Positions 11,985 through 23,426 are shown, counted from the stretch's first letter. The stretch is DNA of 64,000 nt from Spongilla lacustris (GCA_949361645.1 OX442423.1:1415183-1479182), one strand, 5' to 3'. Program-made: numbers and translations. The notes: generated by a model not told the origin, from the sequence alone.

Positions 11985-12850
11985 TCACTTTTTCATAAGT
12001 TGTTGTACAATCACATTCACTTCTTCCAGCTCGTCGCGGTTCAGTTCTTGCAGTAAAAGCCCCACTGCCTGCACAATGTTGCTCTGGAACACGTAACGTA
12101 AAGTAAATTTAAGTATGCAAATCCTTAGTATTAATAAATTAGTAGTACCTTGGTAGGTCGACCAGCAGCAGGACTGCTGCAAGCTCTCTCTTCCTCGCTC
12201 ACTACTGCAATTGTATAATAGAAACTGAACCCTCAGACTCCTAACTTCAACATCCTTACTCAAGTTATCTAGCTTCTTCACTTGCGGGAGCATTCTGATC
12301 ACTTTCGACCGATAGTTCGGATCGCTGCTGATAGGGTTGTCATGGAGCCACAGAACCTGCAAAAGTTTGACACTTATGAAGTGTGCAGCACATGTATAAT
12401 GAAGCGCGCCTCGAGCTTCGTGAGTGAGGCGAGAAACTGCAACTCCTTGAAGTCGTTCAGTTGGTTTCTTCGCATATATAGCTCCGTTAACTTCACACCT
12501 AGTAAAGCGACCTGCTTATATCAGTAAGCAAATGCTTGTGTACAAACCTACGTACAGTTTGCCAGGCTTTCGAGTGAGCTCACATCGTTACAACTATTTT
12601 AGATAAGCATGAAAATTAACTTTTGTGTTTGTTTTTATAGCTGACCTCAGATTCAGCACTTCAAGGTTTGGGAGTTGACTTAGTATGCTCACCTGCGTGA
12701 AACACGTACACGCGTCAAATGCGGCGTAAGCTAGTTAATTTAAATCCTCACGTCTTTCAATTTGCGTGCCCAGCAGTTCAAGCTCTTCACGTGCTCAAGA
12801 GAATCCACGCGGGCATTCTTTAATACCTCCTTATCAGTCAGCTTACTCAT
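11985..12850 (-). CDS. CFAP410: CFAP410 (C21orf2) orthologue, leucine-rich repeat ciliary protein
   Basis: Seven tiny exons (minus): 12752-12850, 12646-12692, 12556-12593, 12410-12498, 12260-12356, 12149-12204 and 11985-12083. They give a 174-residue protein in perfect phase. The N-terminus (VLKNARVDSLEHV, then LNCWARKLKDV) and leucine-rich repeats (LPNLEVLNLR, LTELYMRRNQL, VLWLHDNPISSDPNYRSKV, LPQVKKLDNL) match the family. So does the short C-terminal helix (NIVQAVGLLLQELNRDELEEV). Human CFAP410 is about 256 residues, so the low-complexity linker is much shorter here. Introns are about 50-65 bp. Intron 4 appears to use a GC donor (CTCGAG followed by gcgcgc). The only GT alternative would leave a 35-bp intron and add six residues inside a repeat. 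The stop lies 86 bp from the HTT start codon. Confidence 0.88.
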
Positions 12851-12963
12851 ACCGTACTCCAATTAAAGCACGTAGTAAACGAATGGGCGGGGCAACGTTT
12901 GTTTATCACATATGCACGAGTACACAAACCACACAAAACACACGTAAATCTAACAGAACAAAA

Positions 12964-13684
12964 CTACGCACAAGTTTGGCCTAAATACTGGTTGGTCGTG
13001 TTGATTTGCATCACAATGGGCCCATAGTACGGCACATAGTAGGCCGATCTGTCTGCGGGCCCCACGTATTGAAGCAGAATTAGTAAAAAATCAACAAGCT
13101 GCCCGACAAGGAAGAACCCAAAAGTGCACAATTTGACGAGACCTGAAAGTTAACGCCGTAAATCGAGTACCCCAATTCATTCATGCATGCTCGCTCACCA
13201 ATGGCCGGGTATCCGAGATAGAAACGGTCGAGTCCAAACATACCGAAGAAAAGCGATAGAGACACCGCCACGAAATAATTGTACCTACGCCCTTTGCTGC
13301 GAAAAATAAACGGGATGATCCCTTCGTTCAGACAAAGATAACAAAGCTATCGCACTTACACGTCCCGACACGGTATCTGTCGGGTGAAGTTATTGCCAGA
13401 GGCCGAAGAGCATACGCTCAGGTTAGGTGCTGTAAAGCAAGTCACGTTCACCAGTCCATCTGAGCACCCGACAGCTGTCTGTGTATTCAAGTCAATCTCC
13501 ACATCAGCACAGTAGTACCTTTTGACGCGTTAAGGCCGTAAAGTTATATACGCTGGTACGCGAGTGGATTAGTGAGTAAGTGAGGATACTGTCCTATAAG
13601 CAGATCCTGTTCCTGCAGACAGGCAGAACTCAGGACACTCACCAGCGATGAAACAAGAGCGAGAAGTAAAAACTTAGCAATCAT
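12964..13684 (-). CDS. TM2D1: TM2 domain-containing protein 1 orthologue
   Basis: Five exons (minus): 13643-13684, 13590-13612, 13360-13518, 13199-13296 and 12964-13142. They give 166 residues with all phases consistent. Exon 1 encodes a signal peptide (MIAKFLLLALVSS). The lumenal part has the paired-cysteine pattern of the family (GQYYCADVEID, VNVTCFTAPNLSVC, IPCRDV). The TM2 domain follows: VAVSLSLFFGMFGLDRFYLG, with the DRF motif between the two membrane segments, then FGFFLVGQLVDFLLILLQYV. The tail QYVGPADRSAYYVPYYGP resembles TM2D1 rather than TM2D2 or TM2D3. Human TM2D1 is 207 residues; the difference is mainly in the N-terminal region. The biochemical role is not settled; members are linked to amyloid-beta binding and Notch signalling. 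The gene is divergent from ANKS3, 180 bp away. Confidence 0.88.
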
Positions 13685-13864
13685 ATTCTGTTAATACATG
13701 TATTTGGGGGTTAAATTAGTTAGAGCACAATTAAATTTTTTAAAGCCCGTACATGTAATTGCATTTCCGCTCTCGTGCTAATAAGACTTCTCGCTAGGGT
13801 ATCCTTTCCGTTTATAGGGCGTTTAGCAGTCTAGCTATAGCTCTGTCGTCGTATTCCCTTTAAA
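13685..13864. promoter_or_regulatory. Putative bidirectional promoter TM2D1/ANKS3
   Basis: 180 bp separates two divergent start codons. There is no clear TATA box at a standard distance; the right half is moderately GC-rich. Function is inferred from the divergent arrangement only. Confidence 0.45.
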
Positions 13865-14491
13865 ATGGCGGAGACTGGAGTTGATCCTCTTGACCAGACC
13901 CAGATTATCTACAGTCGTTTATATTCTGATCCGGGCAATCAACCGATTCCTATTGATTTGCACACTGCCTGCGCTATTGGAATATTTGATGTTGTGAATG
14001 AGTCGGTTGATGCGAAAAAAAATCTGGACGAGCGCAATAAAGGTGAATGAGTATTGATTTATTGTGTGCATGCGTGTGTTGTGTATGTGTGCTTGCGTGA
14101 GTGTGTGTGTGTGCATGTGTGCACATCGTATGAAATCTAGTACTGTCTATTGCGTAGTCACGCAATATATTCATTCCAAGACACCTACATGTAAGCTTCC
14201 GCGTGTTGTGTGTGTACACGCGTCTGAAGCACGGCAGATGTACATGTACGTGTGAATACAAACACCGTCACGTAAGGCATCACGTCCGTCACTTCTGAAG
14301 GCGACGCGGCAAGGAAGAGGTCACTGCCTCAGATCTGACGTAGGGGTCACCTCCCCCTTGCCTCATGCCACGGCTGATCGCCCACACGTGTTCTCTTCGC
14401 ACATCTAATGAAAATCATGGGAAGTGTAAAGTAGAATGGAAGGTGATTATATTGGATTGTAGCACCATTCCACTAGCATCAAATAGTTACC

Positions 14492-14547
<56 letters not shown>

Positions 14548-17500
14548 TGTTTGTTGTGTGTGTGTGTGTGTGTGTGTTGTGTGTGTTTTTGTTGTGTGTG
14601 TGTTTGTTGAGTGCTGTTATGTCTGGATAATGAGTGTTCATTTGACCATTGTGATTATGTGATCTTTTGTACATGACAGTTAATGGTTTTCTCTCTCGCA
14701 CACAGCTGGGTGGACACCCCTTATGTACGCTGCTTATGTTGGCAACGACATGATTGTCAATTTGCTGTTGGAGGGCGGGGCCAATCCCAACCTGGGCACT
14801 AAGGAAGGCACCACCCCCTTAATGGTGGCTGCTGGGTGTGGCAATGCTAACGCCTGCTATCTTCTACTGCAGGTACGAGCTTTGGAGATTGTAGTTCTTT
14901 GATGCATTGTTGTGTTCTCTCCCTCCCCATCCCATGCTCTCCTTCCCTCCCTACACTTCCCTCTCCTTCCTTCCCTACACTTCCCTCTCCTTCCCCTCCC
15001 TCCCACTTCCCTCTCCTTCCCCTCCCTCCCACTTCCCTCTCCTTCCCTCCCTCCCACTTCCCTCTCCTTCCCTCCTACACTTCCCTCCCTACACTTCCCT
15101 CTCCTTCCCTCCCTCCCACTTCCCTCTCCTTCCCTCCCTACACTTCCCTCTCCTTCCCTCCCTACACTTCCGTCTCCTTCCCTCCCTACACTTCCCTCTC
15201 CTTCCCCTCCCTCCCTATCCTCCTCTTCCTCCATTTCTTCCCACCCCACCCCACTCCACCCCACTCATCCCCACCCCTCCCCTAGTCCTATGCGAACATC
15301 AATGCCCAAAACTCACATGGGCACACTGCCCTCATGTCAGCCATTCGCCAAGGTCACCAGATGGTGGTCCAGCTCCTGTTGGAGGCAGGTGCCGATATTG
15401 AGCTACGGTAGGCCTGGCCACACCCACCCCTCTGTTGACTGTATCACACGTGTGCCTCTTCTCACGTGCTGTGTGGATCAGAGAGACCCAAACTAGCAGA
15501 ACAGGACTTATGCTAGCTGCAATAGAAGGCGATGAGATCATTGTCGACATTCTGATCGCTTGTGTGAGTTTTAGTCTTGAATAATGTACGACAATGGGAG
15601 AAAGGTGTTTAAGGACATGTGACAATGGAAGGGAACATGTGACAGTAGGAGAAGGTTTGTTGTAAGGACATGTGACAGTAGGAGGTTTGTTGTAAGGACA
15701 TGTGACAGTAGGAGAAGGTTTGTTGTAAGGGCATGTGACAGTAGGAGAAGGTTTGTTGACATGTGACAGGAGGAGGTTTGTTGGCATGTGACAGTAGGAA
15801 GAGGTTTGTTGGAAGCAATACGTTCCTCCTCCCTATCCCCTCAACCTCCCTTTCTCAATTCCAGGGAGCTCACATCAGTAACCAAGACAGGGATGGCCAC
15901 ACAGCGAGGTCACTTGCTCTCCATAGCAACCACATGAGAACAGTCACGCTGTTAGATGCTGCCCTAGACAACCTTGCCGCAGGTGGGTGTGGTCATCAGC
16001 TTTGACACTCTTTACTGCCACAGCACTGCAGATGCAGGACAAAATGTTACCATAGAAACAGAGGGCGACTTGTTCTCTGGCGCTGAGGAGATGAATGCCT
16101 ACCAGAAGAGCATTGAACTTAAGAAGGCGATTGAATCAGACCTATTCCTGGCGGTGCGTGAATGCCATGTACCAGGTGCAGTGTTTGTCTAGCACTGGTG
16201 GTGCATTTGTAGCATGATAAATTCCAATGTTAGGTTACCGTAGGAAAAGTGAGGTACCTGCCCTACGTCGACTGCCTCTGCTGCGATCTGCGGTAGGCTT
16301 TATAGGTGACCTGTTCCATTGTGGGCATATAAAAAAATTAACGTCATAAAATGTGGGCATATAAACAAAATAAACGTTACGTCAGCGTCACGTGCACGTC
16401 CAAAACAAAACACATTTGATACAAAAAACTGTTGTGCAATCGGGAAGTTAATTAATAGTGAGCACAGGGAAGAAGCTATTATAATAATCGCCGAATTATA
16501 AATCTGGCCATTTTGTTACATCATCCACCCATGCACTCTCCACAATGCCGTATGGGTCAGGAAAAACATCTTCATCCTTTTGCAGCTTTTGAAAATACCT
16601 TCTTTGCAACCAAAAGATCCAAACCATTAACATACACCGATGACATATGTTTGATACCAAATGCATGGTTTTGGGCGTGCATGTGATGTTTATTTGTTTA
16701 CACGCCCCTGTCTTATGACATTTTTTGTTTATACGCCCACATATTATGACGTTTATTTGTTTATACGCCCACAATGGAAAAGGATCTATAGGTGACCTGT
16801 TCCATGGGATGCTAGCTGTGACAATGTTTGCCTTTGCAGAAATCGATGCCAGAAAGGGATACTCCCCCAGACTTTGGGGAGAACGAACCGGTTATGACTG
16901 GTGAGCTAAGGACACCATTTTATGTAACTGGTGTGTGAGAACACTAATGTAACATCACTGTATGTAACTGGATCTGATAACACTAATTAATGTAAATGTC
17001 TTATAAATGCTCAATCCTTTAATTAAACTGTTGGTGTTATATTATTGTTAATTAATTGCACTAATTGCTCAACAAATTTCTAAAGGCTAGGGCTGCTATG
17101 TGCCATTTTTTAATTGTCTTATTTTAGAAATAGCTCCTAGTACCATGTATGGTTGTACAGCTACCCTCCTAGCTATGGTTGTATCAAGTGCCCTGTATTC
17201 CTTCCTCAAGACCACAATAGCACACTGAAAACAGTGGAAGAGTGTAATGAAAACCCATTGGTGGAGATAGCCACTCTCTTGAATGGTATTGGCTTGCTCA
17301 AGTTCCTGCCTCTGTTTGAGCAGCTGCCAGCGATGGAGATGGAAGAATTCCTGAACTTGACCGAGGAAGACCTCAAGACCATGGGGATAACGTAGGCGGC
17401 CATATTGGTCCTGTGTGATGTGCTTATTATAAACACACACCACACACCAACCACACACTCACACCACCACACACCAACACACTCACACCACCACACACCA

Positions 17501-20007
17501 ACACACTCACACCACACACACCACCATACACACACAGAGTGTGGGGACCTCGTCGTAAGATCTTTAATGCCATAGCTGAGCTCAAGAAGCAAAGGGAAAG
17601 TGAAAAGGCAAACAGAAAATCATCCAATGTGAGCAGCTCATCCCCTGGGCTTAAGAAACAGTTCAGCACAGAACACGATGAGGATGGGGAGGAGGATGGG
17701 CGTGATGTTACTCCACAGGCAAGCCACCAGGCTTACCAGGAGGTGAGGGAATGTGTATAGCACATACATGCAGGAATATACACGCACACCACACATACAT
17801 ATACACACACTACACACACACCACACATACATATACACACACACTACACACACACTACACACACACACCACAATTACATATACTCACACCACACATACAT
17901 AACACACCACTCATATACACACTCACACCACACATACACATACACACACTACACTCACACCACACATACACATACACACACTACACTCACACCACACATA
18001 CACACACTACACTCACACCACACATACACACACTACACTCACACCACACATACACACACTACACTCACACCACACATACACACACTACACTCACACCACA
18101 CATACACATACACACTACACTCACACTACACATACACACACCACACTCACACCACACATACACACACTACACTCACACCACACATACACACACTACACTC
18201 ACACCACACATACACACTACACTCACACCACACATACACATACACACACTACACTCACACCACACATAATATACACACACTACACTCACACCACACATAC
18301 ACACACCACACTCACACCACACATACACACACTACACTCACACCACACATACACACACTACACTCACACCACACATACACATACACACTACACTCACACT
18401 ACACATACACACTACACTCACACTACACATACACACTACACATACACATACACACACTACACTCACACCACACATAATATACACACACTACACTCACACC
18501 ACATACACACACACTACACTCACACCACACATACACATACACACTACACTCACACTACACATACACACACTACACACACACCACATACACACACCACACT
18601 CACACCACATACACACACTACACACACACCACATACACACACCACACTCACACCACATACACACACACACATACTATGTACACAGATGCAGGCCATTGCT
18701 ACCATCAACAATCTGAACGCCAAGGTCTCTCAGGAGTACCAGCTGAGGAAGGCAGCAGAGAGTCACCTGATGGAGGTACAGAGGTACAAGCAGAGGTGTC
18801 TGGGCATCACCACCAACCTCGAGAGGAACCACAAGGACTCCATCCAGCATGCAAGCACATTGAGGTACACACATACATACATACATACATACATAATAAT
18901 AATAATAATAATAATTGCCATCGCATTGCACATGTACAACACGTTTGGGGGAAGGAAAAGATGAAGTGATAACAGTGAGCTAGTTTGAAAAAGAACACAA
19001 CTGTTGTTAGGTGTTCAGTTTTGTGTTGACATCTGACTTCGACCAATTGTGATACTTTCTAAGGTGTATCTTGATACCCTTGATGGAGTTAGATGAAAAT
19101 GGACAACCTGGTATTTGACATGATGCAGAAACCGCAGTGTTGATAGGTGGAATATGTTCACCGCTCATAGTAGCCCCTTTGTGTATGCGGCATGAATGAA
19201 TTTTGACACCTTTCTCAGAATCAGATGTAAATGTACATCCCCTGATTGGACAAGAGAAGCATTTTTGAATGACAAGTGATGAACTGGCAGACAGACTGTT
19301 TGAGCCATGTTTCTGTGTGAAGTGACTATGCAAGTATTGATCACTTGTGAAGTATTTGTTACATAAATTACATTTGCTCTTCGATGGAGAGGACAGACCC
19401 TTTTGGCATGCTTTACGAGATTTGTATTTGTTATTTAGAGACTCATCAATGGTTTTGGCACCCTCATTTAGCACTTTACGCCATCTATCTCTGGAAAGTG
19501 CTACAACATGCCAATCAGGTTGGATCAGGAAAGATTGTAGGTCATTAGATACACAGTCTCGCCACCGAAGCTTTGGCTTGTGTTGTGGCCGCTTGCCAGA
19601 TGTTAGTTCACCAAATAGAATCATCTTTGGTAGTCTGTGGTCTTCCATTCTCCAAAGATGGCCCAACCACCTCAACCTAGACAGGCAAATGAGAGTGGAA
19701 GCTCTAATGGACTGTGACCGACTCAGAATAGATACGTTCGAGATATGATCAAAAGGATTAACATTGAGCGCTTGTCGAAGACAAGCCATATGAAAGGTGT
19801 TGATACGCTTGAGATTGTAGGCAGTGGTGGACCAGGTCTCTGCCCCATAAAGCAAAGCTGGTAAGACTGTTGCATTGTAGACAGCAAGTTTGGTTTTGGT
19901 TGATAGATTGGAGTTTTCCCAAGCTGTATTCACATACATACATACATACATACATACATACATACATACATACATACATACATACATACATACATACATA
20001 CATACAT

Positions 20008-20066
<59 letters not shown>

Positions 20067-20404
20067 TCACACACACACACACACACATACATACATACAT
20101 GTATACACACACACACACTCACACACAATGTCATTTGAGCTGGACTTTGCACTGAAGGTGTTTTTTTTTTTTATCTCTTGTGTTGTCTCCCAGGGACTCT
20201 CATGCAAGGATGTGTCAAAAGCTGGATGCCCTGAGACAGCAGGTCTCCACTGTGGCCAGTGACCCTGCCAGGCTACAGAGGCTGTGTGCTGACATGGCCT
20301 CACTTGCAGCCAAGATGTCCCTGGAGCTTGAGGCTCTCAGCAGGGCACAGAGCCAGACCAGCGAAGAGATGAAGACCCTCCACTTCCACCTCAAGTCTCC
20401 ATGA
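13865..20404 (+). CDS. ANKS3: ANKS3 orthologue: ankyrin repeats plus SAM domain
   Basis: Eleven exons: 13865-14042, 14706-14872, 15286-15407, 15482-15563, 15865-15982, 16032-16153, 16840-16900, about 17211-17391, 17538-17742, 18686-18864 and 20194-20404. They give about 541 codons. Ankyrin repeats are clear (IDLHTACAIGIFDVVNE, GWTPLMYAAYVGNDMIVNLL, TTPLMVAAGCGNANACYLLL, TGLMLAAIEGDEIIVDILI). A SAM domain follows (ATLLNGIGLLKFLPLF, FLNLTEEDLKTMGI, VWGPRRKIFNAIAEL), then a lysine/serine-rich acidic linker and a C-terminal coiled coil (MSLELEALSRAQSQ). Human ANKS3 has the same order and works at cilia with NEK8/ANKS6-type complexes; a similar role here is inference. Phase closes everywhere. The start of exon 8 is the least certain boundary because four nearby AG sites compete. 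Introns carry CT-rich, CA-rich and GACAGTAGG minisatellites, an inverted-repeat element and a LINE fragment. Confidence 0.87.
14490..14620. repeat. (GT)n microsatellite in ANKS3 intron 1
   Basis: Nearly pure GT repeat with a few T-runs, in the first intron. The remaining intron (14043-14489) has no other recognisable feature. Confidence 0.95.
14915..15275. repeat. CT-rich minisatellite forming an expanded polypyrimidine tract
   Basis: Units such as acttccctctccttccctcc repeat irregularly up to the acceptor of ANKS3 exon 3 (15286). They look like an expansion of the polypyrimidine tract of that 3' splice site. The strand composition is almost wholly C+T. Confidence 0.9.
15610..15810. repeat. 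Minisatellite (gtgacagtaggagaaggttt) in ANKS3 intron 4
   Basis: About six imperfect copies of a 31-36-bp unit containing gacatgtgacagtaggag and ggtttgttgtaag. Confidence 0.9.
16301..16805. mobile_element. Inverted-repeat element flanked by a 19-bp direct repeat in ANKS3 intron 6
   Basis: Direct copies of tataggtgacctgttccat lie at 16301-16319 and 16787-16805. Between them the ends are inverted: ttgtgggcatataaa with aaataaacgt on the left, acgtttatttgtttatacg with cccacaa on the right. A second shorter inverted copy follows inside. The loop has no ORF. The 19-bp direct repeat is long for a target-site duplication, so it may be part of a dispersed repeat. Confidence 0.7.
17425..17535. repeat. 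CA-rich repeat next to ANKS3 exon 9 acceptor
   Basis: Units of about 24 bp (cacacaccaacacactcacacc) run up to the acceptor at 17537. Confidence 0.85.
17763..18684. repeat. CA-rich minisatellite filling ANKS3 intron 9
   Basis: More than 30 imperfect copies of cacacatacacacactacac followed by tcacac fill the intron between exons 9 and 10. Confidence 0.93.
18865..18895. repeat. (CATA)n, left remnant of a microsatellite split by a LINE
   Basis: About six CATA units directly precede the (AAT)n tail of the LINE. A longer (CATA)n lies on its other side. Confidence 0.85.
18896..19930 (-). mobile_element. 5'-truncated LINE with reverse transcriptase C-terminus and zinc fingers
   Basis: Minus-strand reading frame from about 19930 to the stop at 19007. 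It encodes the C-terminal part of a non-LTR reverse transcriptase: LPALLYGAETW, RLRWLGHLWRM, a GKRPQHKPKLRWRD stretch. Three C2H2-like fingers follow (CNLCNKYFTSDQYLHSHF, CPIRGCTFTS, CQIPGCPFSSNSIKGIKIH). A short 3' UTR leads into an (ATT)n tail on the minus strand at 18896-18915, marking the 3' end. The element sits inside a (CATA)n tract in ANKS3 intron 10. The reading frame is intact, so insertion was fairly recent or the fragment is short. CR1/Jockey-like affinity is a guess. Confidence 0.8.
19931..20130. repeat. (CATA)n and (CA)n microsatellite
   Basis: About 25 CATA units then CA repeats, abutting the 5' truncation point of the LINE in ANKS3 intron 10. Confidence 0.95.
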
Positions 20405-20433
20405 CTACCATTTTGTGCAGCTTTTTATTAAAT

Positions 20434-20439
20434 AATAAA
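20434..20439 (+). terminator. AATAAA poly(A) signal of ANKS3
   Basis: AATAAA lies 30 bp after the ANKS3 stop codon in an AT-rich stretch. Confidence 0.6.
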
Positions 20440-20614
20440 TATATTTTTAAAAATGAATTTATGGGTTGTTTTAATATAACGGTTCAACACCTCTTAGATG
20501 CAACCACTGTTCCACTGCCTACTACCTCCCATCTCTACCTCCTTACAGCATGTCATAAACATTCCTGCACAGCCTAATAAAGCTCCACAAAGGCTTGCCT
20601 GTCTTACCGCTCTG

Positions 20615-21660
20615 CAGTGGCGGATACAGGGGGGGGGGCAAACCCGGCCTATGCCCCCCCTAACTAATAAGGATACGCCTCCTGTCCATTGACCTGTTGT
20701 ACGTGCTAAGTATAACCCCTGACACGTGGCACTTTTTTTATTGTGCTTTTGAGCGTTCAGTTCGTACATTCGTTCAGCGTTCAGTTAGTACATTCTTTCA
20801 GCGTTCAGCGTTCAGTTCGTACATTCGTTCAGCGTTCAGTTCGTACATTCGTTCAGCGTTCAGTTCGTACATTCGTTCAGCGTTCAGTTCGTACATTCGT
20901 TCAGCGTTCAGTTCGTACATTCCTTCAGCGTTCAGTTCGTACATTTGTTCAGCGTTCAGTTCGTACATTGCGAATTTCAATTTCAATAGCCGTCTCATTC
21001 AGCAATTACATCTTCGATTTTCGGATCTAACTATTCAAGGTTTACGAGCATTATGTTTAATTCCTTCGCATCTTTTCAAAGATGATGAAGAGGCTATCGT
21101 TGCAGACGACCTATACAAGTTTTATAGTGATGATCTGCCTTTTCCCCAAGCATTTCATCAAGAGATTGCGCTTTGGAAAACCATGCCCCTGTTAAACCAA
21201 ACTCTCTTGTCACAACCATAGCAGACAGAAATGCATCCCCTACCATGTTCCCAAATATTACAACTATCATTAAGCTACTGCTATTGACCTCTGTAACATC
21301 AAGTGGAGTGGAAAGGGCTAATTCCTCTTTGAGATTTCACAAAGATATTGAAAATAATATTGATGCTATGATTGCTATCATTGACAGCTATAGTCGAAAA
21401 TACCCTCGGAGGATGCTTCTAATTGACCCTATTTGTGAAGTGTGACTGTTATAGGTATCTTTAATCATTTGTATCTGTGAATATCTGTTTTATAACTTCC
21501 AAAAGTGCAAAAAAAAAAAAAACAACAGTGGCTAGGGTTTTGGGGCAGAGGTGATGGTGCTTACTGCGCTTTCCCAGACACCGTGGCAAGTTCGGAGGGG
21601 CACGCCCCCATTTCCATCCCTATATGCCCCCCCTAACACAAAATCCTGTATCCGCCCCTG
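20615..21660 (+). mobile_element. hAT-like DNA transposon, defective, with transposase remnants
   Basis: Terminal inverted repeats CAGTGGCGGATACAGG (left) and CCTGTATCCGCCCCTG (right) bound 1046 bp. Inside, two plus-strand frames hold transposase remnants. The first is at about 20980-21220 (RLIQQLHLRFSDLTIQGLRA, then SHLFKDDEEAIVADDLYKFY). The second is at 21173-21445 and resembles the hAT C-terminal dimerisation domain (ITTIIKLLLLTSVTSSGVER, then ANSSLRFHKD). A stop and frame change separate them and the N-terminal two thirds are missing, so it cannot move on its own. Flanks share CTCTG, not a clean 8-bp duplication. Confidence 0.75.
20752..20972. repeat. 24-bp tandem array inside the hAT element
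   Basis: About nine copies of gcgttcagttcgtacattcg plus ttca, located at the place where the transposase is deleted. It translates as repeated SSYIRSAF or SVRTFVQR. Confidence 0.95.
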
Positions 21661-22144
21661 CTCTGGAGCAACCTTGATAGTCCTTTCAAAAAGCAAGCCA
21701 ATTGTCCACTTGATATTAGCCCCATTGCTGTAGGTGAGGTGCTGGGGAGGAGGCTCACCAGCAAATGTACTAGAGATAAGTCTTTCAGCCTTTACAATTT
21801 ATGAATAGTTTTTGTCCACAGGGTGCTGAGAAAATTGTGCAAACCTCCAGAGCTGCAGTGAGCACAATTGTTCTGAAAAGGACTTTAGGAGTACTCAAAG
21901 GGTTGACGTGACCAATGTCTTTAACCTTATGTTGAGGCAAGCCTTAACCTTTAACCTTATGTTGAGGCAAACCTTGCTGGATGACTGCCCAGCACTTCCC
22001 TGAGTTGCTTCCATGGACATCACTAGCACCCATTCCTATGGCACCCACTGGGGATACTCACATCTCACTGGCCCCTTGGAGTAACCATGATCTACATTGA
22101 TGAAGAATCAAATGTGCTGATATTTGTGAACATGATGCTTGACG

Positions 22145-22680
22145 ATGGGTCACTACTGGTCACCTCTGTGTTATGGGGGCCCCCATCCTTAGGGTCAACC
22201 TCTGTGTTATGGGGGCCCCCATCCCTAGGGTCAATCTCTGGGCCCCATCTCTATCAACCTCTGTGTTATGGGGGCCCCATCCCTAGGGTCAATCTCTGTG
22301 TTATGGGGGCCCCATCCCTAGGGTCAACCTCTGTGTTATGGGGGCCCCATCCCTAGGGTCAATCTCTGTGTTATGGGGGCCCCATCCCTAGGGTCAACCT
22401 CTGTGTTATGGGGGCCCCATCCCTAGGGTCAACCTCTGTGTTATGGGGGCCCCATCCCTAGGGTCAACCTCTGTGTTATGGGGGCCCCATCCCTAGGGTC
22501 AACCTCTGTGTTATGGGGGCCCCATCCCTAGGGTCAACCTCTGTGTTATAGGGGCCCCCATCTTTAGGGTGTTATGGGGGCCCCCATCCCTAGGGTCAAC
22601 CTCTGTGTTATGGGGCCCCATCTCTATCAACCTCTGTGTTATGGCCCCCCCCCCCATCTCTAGGGTCAACCTCTACCTCA
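22145..22680. repeat. 35-bp minisatellite (gggtcaacctctgtgttatg unit)
   Basis: About 13 copies of a 35-bp unit ggggccccatccctagggtc plus aacctctgtgttatg, with shortened copies at both ends. It is intergenic between ANKS3 and USP. The 21880-22144 stretch before it shows no gene. Confidence 0.95.
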
Positions 22681-22814
22681 ATAAGTGTGAAGTGCATCAT
22701 CCCCCAGAGCTATTCAGACTCCTGAACACATATACTTGGAGCTCCATGGTGACTCCAAATTTTGTACCAGGTTCTTTGCTTAGAAAGCACCAGACCTGTT
22801 CTGCCCACCCTTGA

Positions 22815-23005
22815 GGCAGCATAGCCCCACAGGTAGCATAGCTCCACAGGTACATAGCCCCACAGGCAGCATAGCCCCACAGGCAGCATAGCCCCACAGG
22901 TAGCATAGCCCCACAGGTAGCATAGCCCCACAGGTAGCATAGCCTCCCACAGGTAGCATAGCCTCACAGTTAGCATAGCCTCACAGGCAGCATAGCCCCA
23001 CAGTG
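22815..23005. repeat. 16-17-bp repeat (agcatagccccacaggt)
   Basis: About 11 copies. The interval 23006-23426 that follows is AT-rich with a (TA)n run at 23330-23360, and probably is the 3' UTR/flank of the USP gene. Confidence 0.93.
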
Positions 23006-23426
23006 TTTCATTATTGTAAAAAAATACATACAATTACAATACAAGTAAACATCACTCAAACGTATGTATGCATATGTGGGTGATATGTCAAGTTCAGTTT
23101 ACTGACAGTAACACTAGACTCAAACACGACACACACTATAGCACATACGTTAGCAATAAGTGGCAACTCTGTACTATGTGAAAGATTTGAGGTATGTAAG
23201 AATTCATGCAAGTTATAAGCACACACAATGCCACCGAATAATTTGCGCACACGTATCACCTTTAACTCAGTTACCATAGCAACAAAAATACAGCGCTTGT
23301 ACCCTTCCCAGAGCAGTCTCCATGTGGAAAATAATATATATATATAATTATATATATATATACATATGCAGAGAAAAAAAATAGGAGTATGAAACAGAAA
23401 CGATAGTGTGGACAAGCGTGTGGTGA

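Larger units (their letters stand above)
20500..21880 (+). pseudogene. Reverse-transcriptase-like relic interrupted by the hAT element
   Basis: Immediately right of the hAT element the frames give GATLIVLSKSKP and, after a shift, SPIAVGEVLGRRLTSKC. This resembles the RPIAVGEVLRRL motif of some non-LTR reverse transcriptases. Left flank sequence (20560-20614) may be its continuation. Frames are broken and stops are frequent. The limits are approximate. Confidence 0.4.

Noticed and set aside
17128..17210. Additional ANKS3 exon beginning AAATAGCTCC
   Set aside because: In the phase needed to join the SAM exon it meets a TAG; the acceptor at 17210 keeps phase instead.
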